Shown here: positions 1 through 8,095 of the stretch, one piece after another
Numbering within the stretch: the stretch's first letter is position 1
Layout of the letters: each line of letters opens with the position of its first letter
DNA from: Sphaerosporella brunnea
Lineage: Eukaryota; Ascomycota; Pezizomycetes; Pezizales; Pyronemataceae
Length of the DNA stretch: 18,622 bases
Assembly: GCA_008704415.1 (NCBI GenBank)
Contig: VXIS01000550.1
Location: forward strand, 1-18,622
Direction: 5' to 3'
Position numbers and translations under genes: made by a program
The notes under the pieces: generated by a model
Database searches by the model: none
Told to the model about the DNA's origin: nothing
The model's input: the letters and a program-made list of their open reading frames with translations, nothing else

Positions 1-285
1 TACTGTCACGGCTCAAGGTTAAGGGGTGGCTCGGCGCTAGGGTTAGGGTGTCATGTGACGCACGGTCACGTGACGGGAAAGCATAAATAGCGAGGTTTCA
101 CTTGTTTTTGTTTCTTTTCTTCTTTTCTTCTTTACAGAACGTCTTGTATACTAGCGAACCTAGTAACCTTGAACCACCTTGTCTTGTCTCGTCTTCTTCT
201 GCCTCTTGTCCTTGTCCTCCTGCCTCCGGTCCTTGCCTCAAAAGCTACGTACCTTGGACGTTTCCTCGCGCCTGTCCCGTTACAG
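1..285 (+). mobile_element. LTR-like end of a retrotransposon, interrupting a DIRS reverse transcriptase
   Basis: This segment looks like the right-hand long terminal repeat of an LTR retrotransposon, probably Gypsy-like. The right edge is sharp: it ends CCGTTACA at 278-285, exactly where the minus-strand reverse transcriptase frame to its right loses similarity. TGTCACGG at 4-11 is a near-inverse of that end (7 of 8 bases). Inside are two 10-bp repeats (TCATGTGACG at 51-60, TCACGTGACG at 66-75), a TATA-like CATAAATAG at 82-90, and a pyrimidine-rich stretch at about 104-136 ending TTTACAG. These point to plus-strand transcription. The 5 bases after the edge are GGTGT; the three bases before position 4 are TAC, which do not match them. 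So either the true left end is outside the window or this is the 3' LTR of a full element lying to the left. No internal gag-pol of that element is visible. Confidence 0.55.
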
Positions 286-1031
286 GTGTCTTCCCAGCAA
301 AAGCCTAGTAGCCATAGGTCCTGCGGGGCGATAGGTATGTGGCGAAAGGCGTCTTGGAGATCCCGTTTGACGAGCATTGCCCCAGCGCCCTGTGCGGCAA
401 TAAGGGCAATGGCTTGATCGACTGTAGCATACTTGAGGGCTGCCCATTCCGCTGGAATGTGGTCGTTCACTGAATTTCCTTGAGGAAAAGATAGATGGTG
501 AATGCGTCGCCAACCTCCACTTCCTTTAGGGACGAGGCCCAATGGGGAACAGATGAAATGAGTAGCTGAGTGTGGCGTGGGTGCCTGCATGATGCGATGA
601 TGAGCGTGCTTTCTGGCAATGTCGAGTGAAAGGGTTGAAGGGTTGGCAGTGGCGGAGGTAAGGTTTGAGCTGATGATAGACTGTGGGGGTCCACAATAAC
701 CAATGCGAGCCCCATACTGGATGATGTGAAGTAGTGTATCAACGAACAGGCAGTCCGGGTGAAGAGAAAGTAGTGCGAACCACCCTGATTTCTGGAGCGG
801 GCTTGGAAGGCGGACAGGCAGTGGAGGGTCGGTGTAGATGAGACTGTAGGGGAATGTGTCGGAGACAGAAGAGAAAGCTGCGGTACGACGCGGAGTCCTG
901 GTGATGGGCTCTGAGTAAAGCGGTGAGCAAGTTAGTGACAGAGCATGTAATACTAGTAGTGGATGGCTATGTGGGCATGCGGCAGGTGTGTATGTGAGAT
1001 GTAAGAGCAGCAGCACCCGCAGGACAAGAGC
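286..1031 (-). pseudogene. DIRS-type reverse transcriptase, N-terminal half only
   Basis: The frame is open from a stop at 1032-1034 to the LTR junction at 286, giving about 248 residues. No ATG opens it in the right place, so translation would need reinitiation, frameshifting or a non-AUG start. Recognisable parts run in order: a leader typical of DIRS polymerases (GARIGY at about 695-712), a block SPLGLVPKGSGGWRRIHHLS at about 499-558, and motif A, LVKRDLQDAFRHIPI, at about 328-372, holding the first catalytic Asp. The segment then reads WLLGFCWEDT and ends. Motif B and the second catalytic block (the DD motif) are missing, so the product cannot be active. Beyond 285 the frame continues about 50 codons through LTR sequence, with no polymerase similarity. 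Family assignment rests on the VPKxxGGWRRIHHLS / KRDxxDAFR pattern. Confidence 0.87.
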
Positions 1032-1073
1032 TTATTTGACTAGGTACAAATAATTGTCCACATTCCCTTTGTC

Positions 1074-2156
1074 CTAGTGACGCTTTCCCCGGGGACCAAG
1101 CGGGGCAGAGTTGGCATCTGACTCTGTGGAACCTCCGGTTATACGGTCATGATCCAAAGCAGGGTGCACTCCATAGCAGTGCCGACAGATATGTTTGTAG
1201 GAGCAGTGAGGCCGTGAGCATTGACCCTTGTTGAAGTCAAAACAGACAGTAGGAGTTTGGCTGCCGGTGTTCTTTTCCCAACCGGAGATGACAGAGCGAT
1301 GCGTGGTATCTCCACCAGGGCCGTGGTGGCTGTTGAAGGGTTTCTTGCTGCGACCGGAAGTGGTTGCCACCAAGGAATCTTCGCGCTGACGGAGGGTGCT
1401 CATTTGGAGGTTGGAATCGGAGTCGCGCCAGCCTTCTGGGTCGTAGCGTCCTAGCGACAAGCGCTTGTAGTGAAAGGTGAAGTGGAAGGACTTCACACTT
1501 TTAAAGGTGTGGGTGCGGTTGATAGAGTACAGGAGGTCGCGATAGGCTGCCAGGGCAATCTGGAGGTCCAGACGTATCCCAGAAGGTGCGAACTGGATGA
1601 GGATCTGACTATAAATCTCAAAGGGCTGCATCAGAGAGGGAATCCCTCCGCGGTAGTCGTCGCTAGCATGATCTTCTTCAATTGTGGGGATCGTATACGT
1701 ACCCAGCGTAAGGGTTTCCTTGCGGCGGGGGGTAGGCGTAAAAGATGTAGAGAGCTTCATGACATTCTCCGGTTTAAACTTATTTTCGAGGATGTCTCGG
1801 AAGTGTGCAGGATCAATGGCGGGGTAGCGTTGGTGCAGGTCACGGATGGCAGGATTGGTGGTGATGGTGTTTGGATTACCTTCTGGCGATGCGGTAGCGG
1901 GAGCGGTGTCCGAGGTAAGAGCCTTCCTCAGCAGGGCCCGAATGCCGTCGGGGCCCAGCATGGTGATAACTGCTTGGAGTGCTGGGTCGATGGCAGCTGC
2001 AGCTGTGCCGGGGGAGATGATGGGTTCGACGGGAGCGGTGGCTGAGGACGAGGCCTCCGAAGTCAGCTGAGTGCTAGCAGACTCGGGCGCTGCCGAGTCA
2101 GCAACAGGGGTCGCACGAGCGCTGGAGCGAGTATTGTAGGGGGTGGCAGAAGACAT
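1074..2156 (-). CDS. DIRS-like element ORF1 (gag-like) protein with CCCH zinc finger
   Basis: Intact 360-residue ORF, ATG at 2156, TAG at 1074-1076. The N-terminal 80 residues are rich in Ser, Ala, Thr and Pro and probably disordered. The middle (about 90-230) carries a charged, Phe/Tyr-containing block resembling nucleocapsid-type ORF1 proteins. Near the C-terminus, residues 305-322 form a CCCH zinc finger, spaced C-x7-C-x4-C-x3-H (CFDFNKGQCSRPHCSYKH), followed by ICRHC. This Cys/His signature is usual for the ORF1 products of fungal DIRS elements and would bind the element RNA. The truncated reverse transcriptase follows immediately on the same strand. A host CCCH protein is possible in principle, but the neighbouring polymerase makes a transposon origin much more likely. 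Confidence 0.8.
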   Translation of the reverse strand: MSSATPYNTRSSARATPVADSAAPESASTQLTSEASSSATAPVEPIISPGTAAAAIDPALQAVITMLGPDGIRALLRKALTSDTAPATASPEGNPNTITTNPAIRDLHQRYPAIDPAHFRDILENKFKPENVMKLSTSFTPTPRRKETLTLGTYTIPTIEEDHASDDYRGGIPSLMQPFEIYSQILIQFAPSGIRLDLQIALAAYRDLLYSINRTHTFKSVKSFHFTFHYKRLSLGRYDPEGWRDSDSNLQMSTLRQREDSLVATTSGRSKKPFNSHHGPGGDTTHRSVISGWEKNTGSQTPTVCFDFNKGQCSRPHCSYKHICRHCYGVHPALDHDRITGGSTESDANSAPLGPRGKRH

Positions 2157-2314
2157 TTTGGTGATGATTGTAGGAAATAGATTAAAGGAGAATTTTCTTT
2201 TTGAAGAAAAATCGTAGTAGTAGTGGGGCGGTGAGGCAGGCAGGCGAAGCGAGAACTGTGTGTGGTGAGGAACAGAAGGGGGGGCGGCGTGGACGGACCC
2301 TTAAGTTCCTGCGC

Positions 2315-2387
2315 CGGCCGGGCAGGCGGAGCCAGCCCGCCACTGGCGGCCGGGCGAGCGGAGCTAACCCGCCACCGGCGGCCGGCC
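2315..2387. repeat. 32-bp GC-rich tandem repeat, two copies plus a partial third
   Basis: The copy at 2315-2346 begins CGGCCGGGCAGGCGGAGC and the copy at 2347-2378 begins CGGCCGGGCGAGCGGAGC. They match at 28 of 32 positions by my count. A third copy starts at 2379 (CGGCCGGCC) and then decays. The array lies about 160-230 bases upstream of the transposon ORF1 start, so it belongs to that element's leader or promoter if the element extends this far. Confidence 0.7.
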
Positions 2388-2609
2388 ACCCACCACGGTG
2401 CAGCGTCTCTGTTGCTAGCCCACGGCTCACCGTGACATGTTTTAGTAGTGGGCCTTCCTAGACCGCTCGTCACTCGCGATCGGTTGGGAAAAAAAAGTGG
2501 GTGTGGTGACGTGGGTTGTTGACTGTAGTGCCAAGGCGCCGAGCGCGATAGCTGTAGCTCTCAACATCACGCAAAATTATTGTTCACCTTCAGGACTCTT
2601 TTCTGCCGC

Positions 2610-2703
2610 GTCTAGAAGTTTAGAGTTTTAGAGTTACGGGAAGGGTTTTCGACCCAAACCAAAGCTGGATCCAGTTTGAAACCCTTCTAGACCTTACGGG
2701 AAG
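2610..2703. repeat. Nested inverted and direct repeats (hairpin-forming cluster)
   Basis: Several exact repeats are packed into 94 bases. GTCTAGAAG at 2610-2618 is the perfect inverse of CTTCTAGAC at 2684-2692. GAAGGGTTTTC at 2640-2650 pairs with GAAACCCTTC at 2678-2687 with one bulge. CTGGATCCAG at 2665-2674 is a perfect palindrome. TTACGGGAAG occurs as an exact direct repeat at 2634-2643 and 2694-2703. The arrangement could be a terminus of the neighbouring element, a small non-autonomous insertion with a 10-bp duplication, or a structured region past the FOX2 3' end. Confidence 0.6.
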
Positions 2704-2860
2704 TCATCCAGTATAAAGATGAATCCATTTGCAATCACAGAAATCAAAAGGTAACCTGCATACAAAAACCAAAAGCGAGAAAAAAGATCCGAACAAAAGA
2801 AAAAAAAAACCCCCCTATAAAAAAATACAGAAAAAATACAATTCAGCCAAGCCATTCATT

Positions 2861-5708
2861 TTACAATTTCGAGTCCGGGCCCGCCAACTCCACCGCCGCC
2901 GCCGCGATCGCCAACTTTCCAGTCTCAACAACCTTAGTCTGGAAAATGACCTTTCCGCCCTCCTTCCACATCTCCGTGCGCAGCGTCTGTCCGGGCACAA
3001 CCGTGCCCGCAAACCGCACCTTGATGTTCTTGAACCTGCCGAAGCCCTGGTACACGTGCTTTCCGGAGATACCCATGAAACACAGGCCGTGCAGGATGGG
3101 GTCCTTGAAGCCGCCGACGCTCGAGAATGCAGGGTCGATGTGTAGGGGGTTGCGGTCGCCAGCGAGGCGGTAGAGCGCAGCTTGGTCGGGCGACGTCTTC
3201 TCCTCGACGACCTTGTCCGGGTTGCGAGCAGGGGGCTTGTTAGCCGCGGTGGCAGCGCCGCGGTCAGTAACCTTCGGATTGCCGCCAAAGCCGCCGGAGC
3301 CGCGGATGAAGGTGGTGGTCTCATTGACGAAGACGACGTCACCAGACTCGTCCTTGGTCTCGGTGCGGGTCACGACGACGGCGGCGGCGCCCTTGTCGGC
3401 AACCTCGACCAGGGATGGGTACGAGGTGAGAGTGCCGGAGGTGGGTATCGGGAATTTCTTGATCTCGAGGAACTGCTCGCCGTGAAGCAGCATCATCGGG
3501 TTGAAGTTGGGGACGATCTCATCGAAGGTGAAGGGAGCTTCAGCGTTGAAGTAGGGGACAACACCAAAGGTGGGAAGAGCCTCGAAGCCCTCGGCGCCCT
3601 CGAACACCCACTTGAGATCGGTACGCTTAGCGCCGATTCCGAGGTTATAGAGGATCACCTCCTTGTCATCAAAGGTGTACTTGCTGCCAACGGCGGTGGC
3701 CTTCTTGGCCTTTTCGATGGCAGTAAGAATTTCTTTGTTGGGAGCAGGAGCAGCCTTGGGCTTTGCGCCCGACTTGCGGTTGCTGAAGTTGGCCATCATC
3801 TTAGCCAGACCATCCTGGGGGCTCTCAGGGTTGTCGGAACGTCCGTCGAAAGCGGTAATGTCCTTCCAGTGCTTGAGAAGCTCCTCGGGTATGAGCTTGA
3901 CATCAACGGGGAATCCATGACCGCCAGATCGCTGCCAGCGGGTGCGGCCAACCCAGCCAGAACCGACCTCGTAGAGTGCACCAGTCGAAGGGGTGGGGAT
4001 GTTCTCGGCAGCAAGAGCACCAACCAGGGGAGCAACGTATTCAGGTTTGAAAGCGCGGACCATTTCCTCAGGCATGATGGTGGCGGTCATGGCAGTACCA
4101 GCATTCGGAGCGATGGTGTTGACCAAAATGTTGTACTTCTGACCCTCCCTGGCAAGAGCACGGGAGAAACCGAGGATGGCCAGCTTCGCGCAAGCGTAGT
4201 TGGCCTGTCCGAAATTGCCGTAAATACCACTAGTAGAAGTGGTGTTGATGATACGGCCGTACTTCTGCTTTAACATCAAGGGCCAGGCAGCCTTGGTAAC
4301 CTTGTAAGTACCGTTGAGATGAACGGCCATAACCTGGTTCCACTGCTCGTCGGTCATGGAGGCGAAAGACTTGTCGCGAAGGATACCGGCGTTGTTCACA
4401 ATAACGTGAACGGTACCGAAAGCCTTCACACAGGACTCGATAACAGCCTCTCCATCCTCCACGGAGTGCTTGTCACCGGCAGCCTTTCCCCCCATCTTCT
4501 TGATCTCGTTAACGGTGGGGTCAGGGTTGACGACATCGTTCACGACGACGGAGGCGCCGAGCTTGGCGAACATCAGAGCGTAGGCACGGCCGAGACCTGC
4601 ACCGGCTCCGGTGACAAGGACAACCTTACCGTTGAAATCGACAGGAGCGCCCTGCTCATTGGGCTGCTGGCTCTTTGCACCTTCAAGAAGGGACATGAAG
4701 TCGTTAGGGCCCTCAGGATACTCCGGGTCGGTGAAGTCATTGATCTTCGCCCAACCCTTGTGAATAGCGCTGGGGGTCAGGGAGTCGTCGGCCTTGAAGA
4801 GGGCACCCTTGCTCCGCTCCCATCGGAGCTTAGCAACGTGTCCTCCGCCAACTTCGTAGATACCGCCAGACTCGGTGTTGTTGGAGTCATGGCAAAGGAC
4901 GGCAACGAGGGGCACAACCCAATCAGGCTTCAGGTTCTCGAGAACTTCCGGGGGCATAACAGTCTGGGTCATGCGCGACGCTGCGATGGGTGCAATGACA
5001 TTACACAGGATGTTATACTTGGCTCCCTCACGGGCCAGAGTCTCCGAGAAACCCACCATACCGAGCTTTGCCGCAGAGTAATTTGTCTGTCCAAAGCTTC
5101 CAAACAATCCAGCCGCAGAGGCAGTGTTGATTATCCGACCATACTTCTGCTTCCTCATGATGGGCCACGCCGCTTTCGCGCACTATTATTGACCGCGGGT
5201 CAGGTTTCTGGCACCCTTGATCGACGGCCTTGGTGAGCTCACCTTATAGCTTCCCTGCACATGCACCTTCATGATCAAATCCCAATCGGCATCCTTCATG
5301 TTCTTGAAGGAGACATCACGCAGAATACCCGCATTGTTGAGCAGGATGTGCACGGTACCGAACGCCTTAACCGCAGTTTCGATGATCTTCTCACCAAACT
5401 CGACGGAATCGTAGTTGGCCACGGCCTTTCCACCCTTCGCCTTGATCTCGTTGACGACCAGGTCCGCCGCCTAACAACACAACACGCAACATCAATATTA
5501 GTGGCAGTTCATGAGCCGAATACACGCGCGACAAAAGATGTACCTTCGTGTCGTTGCCCTCGCCCTTGAAGGAACCACCCAAATCATTGACAACAATGCT
5601 AGCACCCCGTTCCGCGAAGAACAGCGCGTAGGCTCTGCCGAGGCCTCCTCCGGCACCAGTCACGACGACGACCTTGCCGTCGAAGCGCAGAGTTTCTGGT
5701 GTGCTCAT
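2861..5708 (-). CDS. FOX2: Peroxisomal multifunctional beta-oxidation enzyme type 2 (hydratase-dehydrogenase-epimerase)
   Basis: Three exons, 5708-5544, 5470-5243 and 5182-2861, join in phase 0 to give 904 residues, the usual size of fungal Fox2. Introns are 5471-5543 (GTACAT donor, CTAAT branch-like site) and 5183-5242 (GTGAGC donor, CTGAC branch). The enzyme hydrates trans-2-enoyl-CoA and oxidises (3R)-hydroxyacyl-CoA in the peroxisome. There are two short-chain dehydrogenase domains. The first has [11 protein letters not shown] near residues 17-27, NNAG at 100-103 and YxxxK at Y166/K170. The second has [11 protein letters not shown] at 322-332, NNAG at 394-397 and Y460/K464. The C-terminal hydratase-2 (MaoC-like hotdog) domain has [17 protein letters not shown] at 802-818, with catalytic D807 and H812. 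The C-terminus is SKL, a canonical peroxisomal signal. All key residues are present, so it should be active. The second splice junction gives Cys-Ala where the second domain has Val-Thr, a tolerable difference. The start sits in AACCATGAG and is preceded by a pyrimidine-rich leader. Confidence 0.95.
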
Positions 5709-5796
5709 GGTTGCGGTATGTGGAAAAGAAACAAAGAACAGAAGAATGCAAGTGGAGTGATAGTAGTGTACACGCGAAAGGGTGGAGGAGGAGGTG

Positions 5797-5832
5797 GTGA
5801 TGGAGTGAGGAGTGATGGAGTGATGGAGTGAG
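5797..5832. repeat. Short GTGATGGA-type tandem repeat in the FOX2 leader
   Basis: The plus strand reads repeated GTGATGGAGTGA-like units. On the FOX2 sense strand this is a pyrimidine-rich CACTCCAT series ending about 90 bases before the start codon. Pyrimidine-rich stretches near the transcription start are common in highly expressed fungal genes. It may also be a length-variable microsatellite. Confidence 0.6.
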
Positions 5833-5923
5833 ATCGTGGCAGCTCAAGTAGTTTCTTATTGCAGCGGCATGTGAAGCTCCCACCGTCGCCTCAGCGCGGC
5901 AATGCTAATGACGAAAGGCTGAG

Positions 5924-5935
5924 CCGAGGCCGAGG
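5924..5935 (-). promoter_or_regulatory. Tandem CCTCGG motifs upstream of FOX2 (FarA/FarB-like site)
   Basis: CCGAGG occurs twice back to back on the plus strand, which is CCTCGGCCTCGG on the FOX2 sense strand, 216-227 bases before the start codon. CCTCGG is the published core of the fungal fatty-acid regulators FarA/FarB, which induce beta-oxidation and peroxisome genes, so position and gene fit. The hexamer is not rare in this GC-rich DNA: I see roughly a dozen scattered copies elsewhere. The tandem placement is the argument. Confidence 0.5.
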
Positions 5936-6501
5936 TTGAGGGTGCACGTGCAGCATCGAGAATCGAGCCGCCGTAACTTCCTCTACGGGGAATCGTCCGG
6001 CATTCGCGGTTTCTGTTGCTTATGTAATTTCTGCGGAAAATTCCCGGGTTTCCCGTTCACATGTCAGCACTCCACACGCGAGCACAAACGTGGGGAAACA
6101 GGGTAAGGGTTGGTGGAGGTCTTCCCAAGCGTTGCGAGTTCACGAGTTCGATCGTCGAATAGGTAGGTAGGTATGCCTATACTTCTTACCTGCAATGCTG
6201 GCTTGCAATCCGTAACGAATGCTTGGTGATCTCAGCCCCCGCACCGTCGACCAACAATTAGCCAACCAAATCCACCACAAGATGGCCATGGGGAAACAAA
6301 ATGCGTAGCAAATCCAGAGAACACCCAATCGCTGTCCCGCGGAATCATTCCCCGTGTCAGTTTGGAGACGGAGATTCCCATTGCATGACCAACAGCCGCA
6401 CCAAAAGAGCGCAAGCATGGTCTGCTGATCCCGCCGTAGTTAGCCATTCACATGTACCCGAGGTTTTGGTAGGAGTATTTTTGTATTTTTACAGTACCTA
6501 G

Positions 6502-6521
6502 ACTTCAAGATACTTCAAGAT
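6502..6521. repeat. Perfect 10-bp tandem duplication ACTTCAAGAT
   Basis: Two exact adjacent copies of ACTTCAAGAT, 108-127 bases past the stop codon of the nitronate monooxygenase gene, so probably in or near its 3' untranslated region. No function can be assigned. Confidence 0.7.
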
Positions 6522-6628
6522 ACCCAGAAAAGAAAAAGAATTGCTATGCTATAAACAAAGTCCCGGTATTGAAAGCCCAAAAGAAGTATACAACAAAAAA
6601 CAAAACAAAAAAACACCATACACAGTTT

Positions 6629-7757
6629 TTACAACTTCGCCAGCATGGTCTGTCCCTTCTTAAGCTGCGCAACCGCCTCCGCAACCATCTCATCGACGAT
6701 CGCCTTGGCCGGCTTCTTCTCGTTGACAACAGCCGCGACCTTACCCATCAAGAACGGCCGGGCGTTGTCCATAGTCTCATCATCCAGCTTGTCCTCGTTG
6801 TCGAGCTTCTCAATGTCGTACTCGACCGGGATGACTCCCTTGCTCGTCAACTTGGCGATCTCATCCCTTCGCTCCGTCTCCCAGTTCTCAATGTACGGGT
6901 TCTTGCGTACCCGGAGGGGACGTCCAGTGAAGATGATGGTGCGGATAGTATCGTCGAAGCCAGCGGTGCGCACGGCCTCCTGGTGGGCCTTGGGAGCGCC
7001 GGCCTCGTCAGCAAGGATAAAGCGGGTACCAACCCAGACGGCATCGGCGCCCATCATCAACGCAGCAGCAAGCGACTTCCCGTTGAAAATACCGCCGGCA
7101 GCAACAACCATCACGGGCTTTCCGGTGAGCGGGGACGTCGCCTTCCTTGCGATCTCGGCGACAGTCGGGATCAAGATGCTGGTGGGGACGTCGCCTGTGT
7201 GGCCACCGCCCTCCCCTCCCTGCGCACAGATGATGTCCACACCGGCCTCGATACACTTGGCCACGTGTTTCGGGTGGCCGATCATGTTCATGTACGCGAT
7301 GCCAGCCTTGTGGAGGCGGTCAACGACCTGTTTCGGCGGGATGCCGACCGCGGACACAAACAGCGCGGCACCGGACTCGATGATAATGTCGATGAGCTCG
7401 CTGAGCTTGCCCTTGGTGTAGTCGTAGTTCGTGGCGCGAGCTCCGGTCCCGACTTTGGGCAGGAGCAGGTCCACGCCGAACGGCGCGTTCTTGTCGTTCA
7501 GGTACGACTTCAGCTCTGCGATCTGCTCCTTCAGCATCTCGGGCGTGTAGCCGACGCCGCCAATCACACCGATGCCGCCGGCATTGGTGACTGCTGCCGC
7601 GAGCTTGGGGCCGGCCGCCACGTTCATTCCCGCCAGCGCGATCGGGTGCTGGATCTTGAAGAGCTTGGTGAAGTCGGTGGTGATAGCTGTTGCCACACAT
7701 TCTCAGCTGAAATGCTACATATGGCGAGGGAAATGAGAGCAACTTACGTCCAGACAT
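6629..7757 (-). CDS. Nitronate monooxygenase (2-nitropropane dioxygenase family), predicted peroxisomal
   Basis: FMN-dependent TIM-barrel enzyme that oxidises nitronates such as propionate 3-nitronate to the carbonyl product and nitrite. Exon 1 is only 10 nt (7757-7748, ATGTCTGGAC). The intron is 7687-7747 (GTAAGT donor, AACAG acceptor) and exon 2 is 7686-6629. The join gives 355 residues starting MSGPITTDF. Support includes IQHPIALAGMN near the N-terminus, AGGIGVIGG at 39-47, and QGGEGGGHTG at 159-168 with the family His at 166. AAGGIFNG at 199-206 and MGADAVWVGTRF at 215-226 fit the FMN phosphate-binding region. The C-terminus is AKL, a canonical peroxisomal targeting tripeptide. Without the tiny exon, the long frame has no suitable in-frame ATG at its 5' end, only a GTG at 7696, which supports the splice model. 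The exact substrate is not predictable. Upstream DNA has three CCTCGG motifs, as FOX2 has two. Confidence 0.92.
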
Positions 7758-7881
7758 GTTTGCGGTGTGATGATGGACTGTAGGAGAGGAATAATACGAG
7801 GTGATTCGAAGGTTGACACGAAGGAGTGGGGACCGGATCGCACTTTAAAGCTGAGGGATGGGTGGCATGGGTGCGGCTGGA

Positions 7882-7945
7882 CCGAGGCTTTGGCGCTGCA
7901 CCAACGTGAAAGCGAACGTGACCACCTGGCCATCTCAGTCCTCGG
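7882..7945. promoter_or_regulatory. Two CCTCGG-type motifs upstream of the nitronate monooxygenase
   Basis: CCGAGG at 7882-7887 and CCTCGG at 7940-7945 lie in opposite orientations, 125-188 bases before the start codon. Together with the third copy at 8102-8107 they give this promoter the same FarA/FarB-like core seen in tandem upstream of FOX2. Clustering is suggestive only, because the hexamer occurs elsewhere in the window. Confidence 0.4.
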
Positions 7946-8095
7946 TCACGGTCGATCGATTTGTACCTCGCTAATAATATGGCCCAGAGTTCTTGCACTG
8001 CATGCGGTATGCCGTATTATCCCGGTAATACTTTGCGGGGAACGGCTATGTGCAGAGCCGTGGCCGCAGATGTTATCTTATCAATCTTGAGGACT

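Larger units (their letters stand above)
286..2156 (-). mobile_element. DIRS-like tyrosine-recombinase retrotransposon, 5' half, truncated by the LTR
   Basis: A gag-like ORF with a CCCH zinc finger is followed, 43 bases downstream of its stop, by an open frame with a reverse transcriptase of the DIRS type. This order on one strand is that of the 5' half of fungal DIRS elements. The RNase H, methyltransferase-like and tyrosine recombinase parts expected downstream are absent, because the element is cut at 285/286. Both ORFs are free of stops and frameshifts over 360 and 248 codons, so the copy is not old. The right-hand end is uncertain: the element must extend beyond the gag start at 2156 into the GC-rich leader, perhaps to about 2400-2600. 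I could not find the terminal inverted repeats that would define it. Confidence 0.75.
2157..2860. other. Non-coding gap between transposon ORF1 and FOX2
   Basis: About 700 bases with no supported gene. The left part (to about 2560) is probably the leader and promoter side of the DIRS element. It is rich in G/C and carries a 32-bp tandem repeat at 2315-2387. The segment 2610-2703 holds a nested set of direct and inverted repeats. The right part (about 2710-2860) is A-rich on the plus strand (T-rich on the FOX2 sense strand), with runs such as the A9 near 2802-2811, and fits the FOX2 3' untranslated region. The short frames here show no protein-like features. Confidence 0.6.
5709..6628. other. 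FOX2 upstream / nitronate monooxygenase downstream region
   Basis: 920 bases without a supported gene. The left part is the FOX2 leader and promoter, including the CCTCGG pair at 5924-5935. The right part is the 3' side of the nitronate monooxygenase gene, A-rich on the plus strand at about 6525-6620. A perfect tandem pair of ACTTCAAGAT lies at 6502-6521. Small open frames on both strands at 6140-6450 have no protein-like features. Confidence 0.6.

Noticed and set aside
37..50. GGGTTAGGGT resembling telomeric TTAGGG repeats
   Set aside because: Fewer than two units, inside LTR-like sequence and followed by ordinary genes; not a telomere.
1221..2045. Plus-strand frames of 77 and 191 codons opposite the gag-like ORF
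   Set aside because: No domain and no context; the minus-strand ORF with its zinc finger explains the DNA.
3182..5236. Long plus-strand frames (363 and 305 codons) opposite FOX2
   Set aside because: Mirror images of conserved Fox2 coding sequence, with the same cause as above. They also run across FOX2 intron and exon borders without any signal of their own.
6629..7696. Nitronate monooxygenase starting at the GTG at 7696
   Set aside because: GTG starts are not normal in fungal nuclear genes, and a well-formed 61-bp intron connects to an ATG exon in frame.
6569..7783. 404-codon open frame on the plus strand over the whole nitronate monooxygenase gene
   Set aside because: Antisense shadow: the opposite strand has clear enzyme motifs, and the C/G bias at third positions suppresses stops on the complementary strand. 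The antisense product has no recognisable domain.
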